A DNA stretch of 64,000 nt from Agriotes lineatus. Lineage: Eukaryota > Arthropoda > Insecta > Coleoptera > Elateridae. The DNA lies in the NCBI GenBank assembly GCA_940337035.1, contig OW679202.1:48129763-48193762 (forward strand), written 5' to 3'. Shown piece by piece: positions 11,799 through 23,579 of the stretch. Made by a program: the position numbers and the translations under genes. Under the pieces are notes generated by a model, which was not told where the DNA came from, did no database searches, and was given only the letters and a program-made list of their open reading frames with translations. Each line of letters begins with the position of its first letter. Position 1 is the first letter of the stretch.

Positions 11799-12454
11799 CA
11801 ATCTTTTCTTAGGGCGCCCAATATGTCGTCTCATGTGGGGTTTACTATTGCTTACTTGTCTTTCTGTTCTGTTCCCATCTGTTCTAGTGATATGCTCGTT
11901 CCATTTAGTTTTTCATTCAACAACCCATTTGGATACGTTTGTGCTTCATACAAAAATACTATTTTGAACTTTTATTTCATATTTGAAAATGGTTTTAACA
12001 TAAAGAATATTGCGACAACTGAGAAATATAGTCAAGTAGAGCAATTCTCATTCTACGCAAACCAAGATTGTAATTTTTATCGAGTTATGAAAATGTAGGA
12101 GAAAGAAAAGATAAAATGCTAACCGAAAGGATATTTATGTATCAAGCGAGCTATGTTAAACAAACGTTATTTGAAATTGATGATGCCCTTTTAAATTTTA
12201 ATAAATTGAAGAGATAATCGATGACCCTGAGCCAGGTAGTTTATATACCCACTTGAACACATAAGTGCAAATATTTTTGAGCTTAAGCCATATAGAGAAA
12301 GAGAAGCCATAAATGATTGTCCCTAACAGACCCTAAATAAGTAAAGAAGGCCACAACTGCATCTGCCTTAATAGTACTTACACAAACGTAATACATTTTA
12401 TGTATTAAAAAAATCAAATGAAATTTTATCTTGAGGGAGGAAATTAATTAATTA
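11799..12454. other. Intergenic DNA, nothing recognised
   Basis: A 158-codon open frame begins inside the hAT element and continues to 12098. It crosses the element boundary, so it is unlikely to be a gene. Confidence 0.5.
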
Positions 12455-12466
12455 ACTTCAAACAGG

Positions 12467-12838
12467 AAGCCGCGTGGCGCAGTTGGGTAAGCGCCAGGCT
12501 TGCATTAAACAAGTCCTCGATTTGAATCACGCGGGGTCGGAATTTTTCCATAGCCTTGGCGATTGGAATCGGGCTCGATGAGACCATTCATAGATGGGCA
12601 CAAAATTAACTGTGCTCTACTCAGATCCACAGACCTAAGAGATAGAGTAACAAGGTCAACACATCACCAAGACACACAACTCACACAATGGTTGCTGCGC
12701 AAGCACCAAAGGCGCGCTCCAACTCTGTATCCCGAATCCGGGGCAAGTTGAGCATTGTACCGCCATATGCCAGCGCATAAAGCACCAGCCTCTACACCGT
12801 AAGGTAAATGAGGTTACAGTTAATACATACATACATAC
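12467..12838 (+). repeat. tRNA-derived SINE (family 1, copy 1)
   Basis: The head resembles a tRNA: GTGGCGCAGTTGGGTAAGCG fits the A box, and GATTTGAATCACGCG stands where the B box (GGTTCGAATCCC) is expected. The body of about 270 bases ends in a CATA repeat tail. A 12-bp target duplication, AACTTCAAACAG, flanks it exactly (12455-12466 and 12839-12850), so both ends are secure. Transcription would be by RNA polymerase III; mobilisation would need a LINE enzyme. A second copy lies at 22868. Confidence 0.92.
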
Positions 12839-12850
12839 AACTTCAAACAG

Positions 12851-13374
12851 TATAAACTTGGTATCTAATATAACGTTTTTGCATTTGTATAGTAGCATAA
12901 GTTGTTAATCAATATGTGCAAATTTCATTACAATAACTGTTTCTAATACAGGCCGCTTGTCAAACTGACAAAGTCAGATATTAGTCCCTAATATTAGACA
13001 GTTGTGCTAGGCACATACTTAGTAATGTACTCTTGTATACTCATCTACTTTTGTCAGAACGTCAGACAGTTAGATTGTTTTGAGTATATGTGAACAATAA
13101 AACACATATTCAGCGCAAAACAGGTCTACAGCAGGTAAACTGACAAATTGTAAGACAGGTGCTTGGTGGGCTCTTCTGGTAGATCTAATATTTGCTAAAT
13201 TTTGCACTTTTTAATTGAGAGACTTCTCTCTGAAAGCAAGCAAACAAATGGTTGTAAAAAATACAATACATTCCTACCGAAATTTAAAGTAAACTGTTTT
13301 GTTTTGCATTTTCAATTAAATTTAAGTTAATAATATAATTTTACCAAATATTTATATATTTTTCTTTGTTACAG
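12851..13374. other. DNA upstream of Sema-1a coding exons, probable intron
   Basis: AT-rich, no gene. It ends in TTTCTTTGTTACAG, a good splice acceptor at 13374, so the 5' leader of the semaphorin mRNA probably starts in an upstream exon that I cannot identify. Confidence 0.45.
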
Positions 13375-13458
13375 AATTCGAGAGGTGAAACACAAAGAAG
13401 AAACATGTATGGTATAAAATTGTTAAATGTGCTCATATCTTGAGCACATGTTATCATC
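13375..13458 (+). promoter_or_regulatory. Sema-1a 5' leader with two short upstream ORFs
   Basis: After the acceptor at 13374 the leader carries one 12-codon ORF (13405-13443) and a second ORF starting at 13448 that overlaps the main start and ends at 13477. The TGA at 13441-13443 is also in frame with the main ATG, which shows coding begins after it. The second uORF stops as ATGA over the sixth codon (Met) of the main frame. Confidence 0.55.
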
Positions 13459-16400
13459 ATGTGCACATGGAGGATGAGCTCCAGAAAGTGCAAAGAAGTT
13501 CTTATTTATTTTACATTTTTGCCGTATATTTTTGACACTGTCTGTTATGCGTGGTTGCCAGATACCACAACAAAAATAGTCAACGATGTCAGGCAGATAC
13601 ACAGCATTAAATTTACGGGGAATGTATCACATCCCGATCACTTTACTGTCTTGAATCAAGATGCTAATTCTATAATATTAGGTAGTAGAAATACTGTATA
13701 TAACTTAAGTGTACATGATTTGTCCGAGCATAAAGAGTGGAGGCTGAAATGGTTATCGTCGGATGCACATTCTCAGCTCTGTCAGCTGAAGGGAAAGTCA
13801 GAAGATGACTGTCAAAATTACATTAGGATATTTTTTTCTTTAGCGCCGGGACTTTTACTTGTTTGCGGTACTAACTCTTACAAACCATTATGCCGGCATT
13901 ATACCTTACTTGTAAGTTTAAATTTGATAATTGGATGTAGATGTGTGAATTAAAAATAAATGTTGTAGAATGGTAAATATAAAGTGGAAAAGGAGATACA
14001 AGGAATAGGAATATGTCCTTACAATCCGGACCATAATAATACTGCCGTAGAGAGTAATGGACAGATTTTCGCTGCCACAATAGCTGATTTTTCAGAACGA
14101 GACCCAGTAATTTATCGAGAGCCGCAACGTACTGAACTATCTGATCTTAAACAGCTTAATGGTAAGTTTGTTTTGCAATATTTGTAATGCGAAACCAATT
14201 AATATGTCATTTCTTCAATATCAATTACTTTTTCAGCCCCCAATTTTGTAAGTTCTATGCGACATGGCGAATATATTTTCTTCTTCTTTAGAGAAACTGC
14301 AGTAGAATATCTTAATTGCGGAAAGGTAAATGTAGTTTTTTTTTAAATTTAGAAATTGTTATTGAATATTATAATCATTTTAGATTATATATTCCCGAGT
14401 TGCGCGAGTTTGTCAAGACGACAAAGGTGGTCCACATCAGTTTGGAGATAGATGGACTTCCTTCTTAAAAGCTCGCTTAAACTGTTCACTTCCAGGAGAA
14501 TATCCATTTTATTTTGATGAAATTCGTAAGTTTAGATATTCTATGTCCTTTTGAAAATAACTCTTATTTTCTGTATAGAATCAACTAGCGGGATAGTGGA
14601 AGGGAAATATGGGTCAAATTATTCTCAACAAATTATATATGGAACATTATCTACACCCAGCAATGCTATTGGGGGATCAGCAATATGTGCCTATAGTATG
14701 AAAGATGTACTTAAAGTATTTGATGGTAGTTTTAAGCAGCAAGAAAGTATGAACTCAAACTGGCTACCAGTACCGAAAGAAAAGGTAGGTCAAGAACATG
14801 AATTTATCTCAGTTAAACCATTTTGAACAATGGAAACTATTTTTCTGTTTAGGTTCCCGAACCAAGGCCAGGTCAATGTGTAAAAGACAGCAGAATTTTG
14901 CCTGAAAATGTGGTTAACTTTGTAAAGACACATTCTTTAATGGAAGAAGCTGTTCCAGCACTATTTGGTCAACCAATTTTAGTGCGTGTTAGTTTACAGT
15001 ATCGGTTTACTTCCATTGCAGTGGATCCTCAATTTCAAACTGTGAATGGTGAAAAATTCGATATTCTGTATGTCGGCACTGGTAAGTTGTTTCTGTATTT
15101 CTAAGCGAATTTAAATTATAATCAACAATTTATTATTAACAATGTTTATCAATTACAGATAATGGAAAAGTCTTAAAAATAGTAAATGTGCCTACTGAAA
15201 ATAGTGCCAAAGCCGTGGTAATATCAGAAAATAATGTGTTTTCCAACGCAGCCCCTGTTAGAGAAATAAAAATTGCTCCTGGGAATGGAAGAGTGATTGT
15301 TGTGAGTAGAGATGAAGTGAAATTAGCAAGTTTTAACCATTGCTCTTCTGCCAGTGGCTGCCAGTAAGTAAAATTGATTTTATTTTGATAAAGAATTGAA
15401 TTAAATTGAAAACTGGGATTATCTACAGTAAAAAAAAGTAAGATATATAATTTTAAGTTTTTAAAGAGACTAACACTGTCCAGATCATACTGTACACTAG
15501 TTCCCAGTTCAAAACAGTTCGCTTTGTCTAGTCATTTGAGACGTTATCAATGTTTTCACAGTAGTTGTTCTGTGCATATCTTTATTATGCTTTAGTAATA
15601 TAATATAAGTGATGTCGTATACCCTAGACTGTATACATACATAGGCTTGCTACATTTCGCTTCTGTATATTTACCCAGTTACAACTAATTATCCGGATAA
15701 TTGATTGATGGACATACTAATATTAATTGATCCGGATAAATATTAATTGATCCGGATAAATTATGTTTTACTGTACTAGAAATCAATAGACTGAGAATAT
15801 CTAGCAGTTCATGAATGAAAATTAAAGAAAATTTTAAATAACACTGCATGTATTATCAAGTATTGCTTTGCTGTTTCGGCGATGGTTTGTTTAACGCCTT
15901 TATGAAATAATCTTAATATTATGACGAATATTGTATTGAAGCTTTGATGGAGCAAAATGTCAAGTTGTAATGCCATGACATCATTCGAAACCTATAAAAC
16001 AGGTTTTTTTATATTACTTTTATTTACTAACAAATCGATGTGGATATTTAATTTTAGTGGAGAAGCTTCAGGTTAATTGAATTGATTTTATTGCTCGTAT
16101 AAATCAAATACTTGCGAAGCAGAGTTGTACTTGTGCACATCATTTAAAGATATTGAAGGTTATCAAGAATACAATACAGCAGTTTACAAAAATGCATCTT
16201 TAATTATTCATTGATGTGTGATACATATGTACCTAGTAAAAGATTGCAATTCTCTCGCAATATTGATATAATACTTCTTTTTCATACATTTTAGTACTAT
16301 TACTATTATACGAGGATTGTTCAAGAGAAACACGTTTGGATCGTGTAGGCATGAATTGATCATCAGGCACTTCAATACAGTTCATGAAATGTTTATTGAC

Positions 16401-17926
16401 GTATTAGTGAGGTGTCTGTCAAATTTTTTTGCGATTGTTTCTTTGTGTACATTTTTATAGAGCTTGGAAATGGCGTTTACTATAGAAAAATCGTCCAAAT
16501 AATATGCACACTGTTATGCAATTTTTAGCCGCCGAAGCACCTCAACCACTAGAAATCTTTGAGAGAATGAAAGCTGTCGATGGTGACTGTAGTTGTTCTC
16601 ACATGGCGGTAGTTTAATGGTGCAGAAAATTTCGACAAGAAAGAGAATGGACTAAAGACTTGACTCGTAAAGGGCATGTTCGAGTTGCAATTTCAGATGA
16701 AAGTGGGAGGCGTGTGGAAATTGCTTTACGTGCAAATAGACACATTCAAGTCAGATTACTGTCAGAAAGGATGAGCATCAGTATAGGAAGTGTTCCTTTC
16801 ATTATTCATACTCTTATTACAAATTTCATGTCTTTGGTCGATCCAAACATTCACTAAAGAAGCAGCGATTCACTTTGGACGCTGAAATGCAGAGACCATT
16901 AGAGAATAGTATCGTCAAGTGCAGCAAGAATTATTTTACCAGCAGGGAATCTGCAGACTAGTACAACGGTGGAACTCATACCTTAATGATAACGGATATT
17001 TTTTAGTTAATAGACATTATGCTACAGCTACGTGTCTCTATTGAACAATCCTCGTAATATGCAGATATCTAGTTATAAGAACTTTTTATCTACTGATATA
17101 GAATAATATATTGGTAATTGTTGTTATATTAATTTTTATGTGCATTTTAGGGAGTGTGTAATATTGCAAGACCCGCATTGCGCATGGGATAGTCGACAAT
17201 CGGCATGCGTTAACGTAGATGCTGCGTCAGCTCTCAGACATTCATTTATTCAAGATATTGCTAATGGTGATAATAGGAAATGTTGGACACCACAAACTGG
17301 TGTGTAATTTTACACTGTTTTTAGATGCATTATTTATAATTCTTTTTTATTTTCAGACAATAACAAATTCCCAACAAAAGTTTATAATAAAACTGACATT
17401 GAAAATGAAATTATTTCAAATGACGAAGCAACGGTATCTCTTTCAAATAACAGTGATGACGATGATCTTGAATGCGAAGATGGCTTAACAGGAAACCGCA
17501 TCACCGGATGTGCAGTGCAACAACGTTTAGTTATTTATACTGCAAAGACTTTACAAATTGTTGTAGTGTGCGCAAGTTTGATGGCACTTTTAATTGGGTT
17601 TATTGCTGGTTATTTATTTTCGCGTCGATTTCATACCCAACCACACTATCCAGATGCACCCTTTATTGAACAGCACAATCATTTAGACAGGTACGTAAAA
17701 AGTAAAAAGATTGTATTTTAAAATGTATTTTGTCTAATTTTGTTGTTATCATCATAGGTTTGGTGGAAATCAAAATGGGTTTCTAACTCCTCGTGCTAAT
17801 AAAACTGTTAACTTGGTAGTCAACGTGCCACCATCACCCCCTCCGAAGAAAGATAATCTTGAAACTAAAGATTTAAATATTACAAGCGATGGAACTTTAC
17901 AGAAAATTAAAAAGACATATATTTGA
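13459..17926 (+). CDS. Sema1a: Semaphorin-1A, transmembrane axon guidance protein
   Basis: Ten coding exons with GT-AG joins: 13459-13911, 13969-14161, 14237-14325, 14384-14525, 14579-14784, 14853-15081, 15159-15363, 17151-17299, 17357-17690, 17758-17926. They sum to 2169 bases, 722 residues plus TGA, close to grasshopper Sema I. An N-terminal hydrophobic stretch (about 14-30) is a signal peptide. The sema domain fills about 45-490, with GLLLVCGTNSYKPLCRHYT and ICPYNPDHNNTA as conserved blocks; a PSI domain follows (GCQECVILQDPHCAWD, about 503-525). There is no Ig domain. One membrane span lies near 618-643 (LQIVVVCASLMALLIGFIAG), then a short tail of about 80 residues with VPPSPPPKK. Known role: ligand and receptor on neurons that binds Plexin A and guides axons. 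The start at 13459 is the first ATG after an in-frame TGA; Met6 is an alternative. Intron 7 (15364-17150) is the only long one. Confidence 0.95.
15426..15773. mobile_element. pogo-like MITE in Sema-1a intron 7
   Basis: The left end CAGTAAAAAAAAGTA and the right end (reverse complement CAGTAAAACATAATTTATCC) share the CAGT start typical of pogo/Tigger elements, and TA flanks both sides. The inner right part has tandem copies of ATTAATTGATCCGGATAAAT. No protein is encoded. The insertion does not touch the splice sites. Confidence 0.55.
16311..17054 (+). mobile_element. Internally deleted mariner element in Sema-1a intron 7
   Basis: Exact 14-bp ends CGAGGATTGTTCAA / TTGAACAATCCTCG are flanked by TA. 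Inside, the transposase N-terminus is readable with breaks: MQFLAAEAPQPLEIFERMKA, WCRKFRQERE, then VEIALRANRHIQVRLLSERM with SISIGSVPFIIHTL (second helix-turn-helix) at about 16715-16820. A C-terminal block follows at about 16910-17010 (QQELFYQQGIC, RWNSYLND). The catalytic centre between them is missing. The copy is therefore non-autonomous but keeps the ends needed for movement by a related enzyme. Confidence 0.88.
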
Positions 17927-18255
17927 GAAAAACGTTATGGTTATAATGTTAAATCGAGTACCTGCATTTTTGAGTAATAGACTAAGATTCAGCAAATGTC
18001 ACATTGCTGCTTAATTGACAGTACCTTATGTACAGAAAGATGAAGTTTTTTCGCAGATTTAAAAAATATTTTTGATAATATATTTCTTGGCATTTAGTAA
18101 AGAGACAGAGCAGATGATTTACTTAACTGAAGACCATAAAGAGTTGCGTAATATTGTTACCAACAATATGGTATGTATAAGACATCTTAATACTGTTAAC
18201 ATACCTTCAGACAAGTTCATTTTGGAATGCAATTTCAAGTTATGTTATTACACTT
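17927..18255 (+). other. Probable start of the Sema-1a 3' untranslated region
   Basis: AT-rich sequence directly after the stop, with no other gene. No single poly(A) site can be chosen: AATAAA-like signals occur much further down (21209, 22845 region). The Tigger remnant begins close behind, so the true 3' end is uncertain. Confidence 0.4.
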
Positions 18256-18372
18256 AAACACTGTTATAGTGGACTTGTCATAACTATTTTGTCCATTATA
18301 GCTGTAGCAAGAAGGGATTTAGTAGGAAGGGTTAGCTAAAAAATACAATACATTTTGTTTTGACACAGTATT

Positions 18373-20190
18373 TCATTCATTATTGCTAGAATAGTCCTTT
18401 ATCTTTGTTTGCATTAATTTGTTTTGTATGTATATGTTTGGAATCACTTGTTTAAGCTTCTCTTTTGCCTCAATAACTTTCTCATCTTCCCCCGCCCCCC
18501 GTGTTGTTTCCAAAAAGCATGTAGAAACGGGCTTGTCATGCTGTGATGATGGGTCACTGCTGCCCTTCTGATTCTTCCTTTTCGTCTTTGCACTGTTACT
18601 TAATGTGTGTGGCCGTTCAAGCATATTTTTCACGTCTTCCACAATAGTGGTGTCTTTTGGCATCTCACTGGTGACCAAGTCTTGGTCACAGTTTAAGAAG
18701 GTATCATCCATTGCTTCAAAGTTTCCCTGCGGCCATTGAACTAAGGGACTGTTGTCCTGTAAGGAATAATGAAACTACTTAGGTCTAGCACAAAAATAAA
18801 GTTCTGGTACTTCCTCAAAACTGAACGAATCAAACAGTTGTGAATGGCGGAAGCAATTGCTTTGGAGACACTCTTTCAAGCTTTGGCTGCAAGGTGCATG
18901 GCTCCTAAACCCCAGATGTTTTGGCACTGTTGGTTTTTGTTTGACCAGTGCACAGATTTTTTTATCAGTAACATCTTTCTATAGATGGCCTGGAATGCTC
19001 AGATAATACCTTGATCCGTAGACTGCGGAACTGATGTATATTTTGATAGAATGGACACTAGTTGACTGTTTTTTAAGTTCTCCAATTGTTCAGTAGCAAC
19101 AAGATGTTTCTGTTATTTTGAAGACTGTGGTCTCATTTCGTCAGCTCTTCTTTAAAAATTGATACAGATTCATGATCGCGAGTTGCTTTCATTGTAAGAA
19201 GTTTTTTGATATTTTTGAGACACTGTGGATTGGAAACTTTTCGATCACCAAAAAGAAACAACAGATAACAAATGACTTCCGGGATTAGACTGTGTCATGA
19301 TTGAGGTCGAAGAACTCAACGTTTCGCCCACTTTCATAAGGGACTTCATCTGGAGGAAAAGCAAAAGAGCACGGTAACTCAAAGTGTAAACTAAGCCAGA
19401 GGCAAAACTCTTGCAAGGGAAGGGATAGAAGAGCACGGTAACTCAACATGTAAACCACGCCAGAGGCGAAACTCCATTGCTCTTTCGAAGAGTTTTGCCT
19501 CTGGCGTGGTTTACACGTTGAGTTACTGTGCTCTTCTACCCCTTCCCTTGCAAAAGAGTTTTGCCTCGGGCTTGGTTTACACGTTGAGTTACCGTGCTCT
19601 TTTGCTTTTGCTCCTGATGAAGCCTCTTACGAAAGCGGGCAAAACGTTGAGTTCTTCGGCCTCAATTATGACACGGTTCAATCCCGGAAGTCGTTTGTTA
19701 TTTAATGAAAGCCGTGAAAGCCTCCGAAATCAAGGAACAACAGAGTAGAGTAGAGTTTTTATTGCTTTCATATGGCTCGCCATTTAACCTAGGCGTTTAG
19801 CAAGGCAACAACTCTTAAAATAACCCAGCTTCATCAATTGAAAATGTCTTTTTGAACATATCCAATTTGGGTTGTTTATTTCTTAGTCAATCCCTCAGTC
19901 TTTCCTAAAACACTGCTTCGACAGTTGCAGCGACAATGTTAGGTCTCTATTTGAACCTTTCACACCCATGATTACATTTAAACTGCTTTTGTGCATCGAA
20001 CAACTTTGCCAGTTGATTTGCTCTTCTTTTCACTATTGGGCATGCCCTTACTCCTTTGAGGGACAACCATTTCAGTAAAGCTTTGTCTACATCCCTATTA
20101 GCTTTCCGCAATCTCTTGTTATCCTTGTTTGATTTAGAAAATGCACATTTGACTCCCAACAAAACCATTTTCCGTTTTGTCGCCATGATG
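18373..20190 (-). pseudogene. Decayed Tigger/pogo transposase, split by a palindrome
   Basis: Minus-strand blocks in family order: a CENP-B-type helix-turn-helix near 20190-19950 (MATKRKMVLLGVK; DVDKALLKWLSLKG; CNHGCERFK), FSIDEAGLF near 19835 (DDE first Asp region), DRKVSNPQCLKNIKKLL near 19220, NILLLLNNW near 19100, a degenerate STDQGII near 19020, and the C-terminal tail at 18758-18373 with NFEAMDDTFLNCDQDLVTSE. Many stops and frame changes are present. A 437-bp foldback element interrupts it between the FSIDEAGLF and DRKVSNP blocks. The C-terminal 112-codon frame is still open. A degenerate Tigger-like end (GTTATAGTGGACTTGTCATA) lies at about 18263. Host use is not suggested. Confidence 0.8.
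19265..19701. repeat. 437-bp foldback element of paired inverted units
   Basis: Almost the whole element is one palindrome centred near 19483. The outer arms begin ATAACAAATGACTTCCGGGA and its near reverse complement. Each arm contains two copies of a unit with AGAGCACGGTAACTCAA and GCCAGAGGC, so the element has four related units, two on each strand. There is hardly any loop. It sits inside the Tigger pseudogene. No clear flanking duplication was found. Confidence 0.88.
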
Positions 20191-22867
20191 TTGACTTATG
20201 GATGGCTTGCAAGGTTTAGATGTGGACAGGGCAGCTAGTCTGCAACCGCATAAGACTGAATAAAAAGGCAGGCAAAGAGAAAATAAAGGCTGAACCTGAA
20301 ACTCGGACAGCTTACCTGAACCAGAAAAGACTAGCACAGATAAGCTACTGGGTCCTAGACAATACAGGAGTTATTCTTTGAAAGGTCTTAAGCTTCCGCG
20401 ATTCTGTTCTTGAAACTGACCTTTAAAATGCAGTCAGTTGTACCATCAACAAAAATTATGTATGGTCAATAAAATATCAACACTCCCAATTAAATGTTGT
20501 CAAATACAGTAGTCTCGATAGTCCGAGGTTCTGTTAAATCCGAGACAACTGAAGAGTTAAATTTAAGATCACAAAAACTGTTCGAAATTGTTAATGTGGG
20601 TGCTAAAGTCAACTTCCCTTTGTATTTCACTCTCGAAAATTATTTGCAGTATTTGACTGCGCCATAGACATAGATGAACATATGTGTGGCAGTATTAACA
20701 ATTTATTTTATACTAACCGAGGACTAGTCTTCAAATGACACGCAGCTTATTACATTTTTCAGTCAATGTAGTTATTTACTCAGTCTCGTCACTAAATGTT
20801 AAAAACAGATATGGTCAAAAACATTTTTTAATTATATTCGTTTAATAAGCGCACAATACTGTATTTCTAAAAGTGATATTACACAAAATAGGCCATGGTG
20901 TTACGAACTGTCGAACTGTAGTAATTGTGCCTTTTATAAGTGCTGGAAGCGTGAAATAATTTCGGCAAAAGATGACATTAGTTTATTTTTATATTAAATA
21001 CTTCGAAGAGGCAGCATTATTGTTAAAGTTAAGAATTTATATTGTAGTGTATCGGTTAATTTAATCAAACGTAAAGTTTTATTTACGCGAATTAAATGTT
21101 ATTTCTAATTGTTAATGGTAGATCAATTCAATTACTATTATATGACTGAAAGAGTTTGTTAACACTGTTAATTGTGATACATGTAAAAAAGAAATGTTTA
21201 ATTTTGAATAAAGAGTAATTATCCGATGTTTTGTTACAGAACTATTAATATAGTGCGAAATAAATAACAGTTGCTACTAATGTCTGTAACATGAAAACAC
21301 TATATCTAATACAATTGGACAACTTTTAAAAATCTACATTTTTGATAAAAGTAACAGTGTACATAAATAATTGTCTGTTGCATTAAAAAAGCTAATGGCA
21401 CACATACTTTGTTAATTGGACTCATTATGCATTTACACTCTTCTGTTTTGTCCTGGATGAATGAAAAATACTTTGTAATATATGTATTATATATTGTAAT
21501 ATACATAGGTGCCTGAAAGGGAAGGCAAGAAAAAGCATGTGCCTCCCCCTTATTTTTGAAAAGTTCAATCTGGCTTGTTCAATATTGTCATTTTGTAGTT
21601 TTTAATGTTTTGTGTTTTTAGAAGTATATTTTTGTTTTTTTAAGTGTATAATTTTTAACACAAGTATGCTTCATTCTCATCAAAAACTGTTTTATTGAAA
21701 ATATGCTCTCGTCGTATAAACTTTTCTGACGGCACCTATGATAATTAGTTTGATTTGAATTTCATCAATAATTTTTTAAAAATAAAACTGATGCTTTCAA
21801 GGTAGAAACAATGAAATAATTGTTTTATAAAAAGGCATGGAGTACTTTAGGTGGGAATTTACTCAAATAAGTAAAGAATTGGGTTTTTTGTAGGTACAAG
21901 CTCAATACAATGTACAATTTAGATAATGCTCATAAGATTTTATTACAACTCTGCATCTCATAAAGACGTTTACTATCAAATTTTAAACCAAAAATAGCTA
22001 GAAAATAGTTATAAAGATATTTTTAAATAGGGTTTTATGATTTTTTTATAATTTGAAGAGTTTAAGCTTTTATTGTATGTTGAATATTAGTAGAGCCATT
22101 TGTTTAAAGAGTGATGCAATAATATTAGTCAAAATCTTGTTACCTGTGTTCACATAGCTTATAAATTATAACTTGAACATATAATAATTTTAAATAGAGA
22201 TAATGGACACTATCCTGAATACACAGATATTACACAACCAAATAAATGCACAAGATATCAAATTGCTTAATGAAATTGTCGGCAACAACAAATAAATGTG
22301 TTGTAGGTATGGAATAGTCAGCAGACTATAGTTTGCATAATGTCTTTATGATGCTGATGACATTCTTTTAACAAATGGACTGTACTAAATGTACTCTTTT
22401 CATTTGCGTACTTTGACATTAGAATCGTTAAGCACAATAACGGTAGAAATAGAAATGTTGCGTTAGTTGATATATGTTGTTCATCTATGCATTACTGATA
22501 ACATGTCGAATTACAGAGATTATTATCTGTTGGGCTGTGAAAAATGTGTGTATTAAATTTAGTAATTAACTATCGGAGAAATATATAAATTACAAATACT
22601 TTTTCACTGAAAATCTGAACTAAGTAGAATAAAAACAGTGCCAATTTATAAATTCTGCTATTTTAAATTTGCCTTTGCTTTAGTGCCTTATATATGTATT
22701 TTTCAAAAATAGTCTTAACAGGATTTATAGAAATGTATTGTTTTTAGGTTGATTATTCTAAATCGTACAAGTTGTATAACTAGGAGACTATTACATTCCA
22801 TACATTTGTATATTGTACAATTTTTAATTTAAATAGATCTGTAATAAAACAAAGTTTTAATTTAATT
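20191..22867. other. AT-rich DNA without a recognised gene
   Basis: No supported coding sequence. At 20505 the bases TA precede CAGTAGTCTCGATAGTCCGA, which looks like a pogo/Tigger end pointing right, but I found no partner end. The part from about 20800 to 22860 is free of recognisable repeats, unusual here, and could be distal 3' UTR of Sema-1a or old intergenic DNA. Confidence 0.4.
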
Positions 22868-23238
22868 TCCTACTAGCACAGTTGGGAAAGCACTAGGCTT
22901 GCATTAAGCAAGTCCTCGGTTCGAATCCCGCAGGGGCCAGAATTTTTCCGCAGCCTTGGCGATTGGAATCGAGCTCGGTGAAACCATTCACAGTTGGGCA
23001 CCAAATTAAATGTACTCTACTCGGAACCACAGACCTAAGAGATAGGTAACAAGGTCAACACATCACCATGACACACACCTCACACAATGGTTGTTGTGCA
23101 AGCACAAAAGGCGCGCTCCATCTGTGTATCCCGAATCCGGGGCAAGTTGAGCATTGTACCGCCAGATGCAAGTGCATAAAGCACCAGCCTCTACACCGCA
23201 AGGTAAAACGAGGTTATCGACAATACATACATACATTA
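22868..23238 (+). repeat. tRNA-derived SINE (family 1, copy 2)
   Basis: It aligns along its length with the copy at 12467. The B box is intact here (GGTTCGAATCCCGCAGG). The extreme 5' bases differ from copy 1, and the tail is again ACATACATACAT. No clear target duplication was seen, so the 5' edge is approximate. Confidence 0.9.
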
Positions 23239-23244
23239 TACATA

Positions 23245-23445
23245 CTAGCAGTGCAAAGCTCGGTAATGCGGTGGTAGAGTACTAGACTCCCAACAACCAA
23301 ATCCTTAGTTCGAATTCCTGGATAGACACTCCATTGGATTCGTACTGAACCATGCAACCAGTTAACGTCTGGATGCAATTGCTTCTTCTCAGAAACTGGT
23401 GTATGAGTTAGAGCAACAACAACAGAGCAACAACAAAACATGCGA
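23245..23445 (+). repeat. tRNA-headed SINE of a second family
   Basis: GGTGGTAGAGTACTAGACT fits an A box and TAGTTCGAATTCC a B box, with tRNA-like spacing. The tail is an AAC-rich repeat (AGCAACAACAACAGAGCAAC). The body differs from family 1. It directly follows the family 1 copy, so one may have inserted at the tail of the other. Confidence 0.7.
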
Positions 23446-23579
23446 TGAAGCTAAATATGTTGTCTTTGTATATGCAGTAGTATAAGTCGTATGTGATTAA
23501 TTACATTTCATGCAGTGTCAATGATCCTCGACACCGAAAGTTAAAATAGTTTAATGATAAACATACAAACTGTATCAAC

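Noticed and set aside
11622..12098. 158-codon open frame
   Set aside because: It starts inside a hAT element and crosses the target duplication into flanking DNA, so it cannot be an old gene; no domain seen.
12467..12540. tRNA gene
   Set aside because: The A and B boxes are those of a SINE head; no acceptor stem pairs, and the body and tail with TSD show a SINE.
20505..20560. pogo/Tigger left end belonging to the Tigger pseudogene
   Set aside because: The end points away from the pseudogene, so it cannot be its terminus; no partner end was found on the right.
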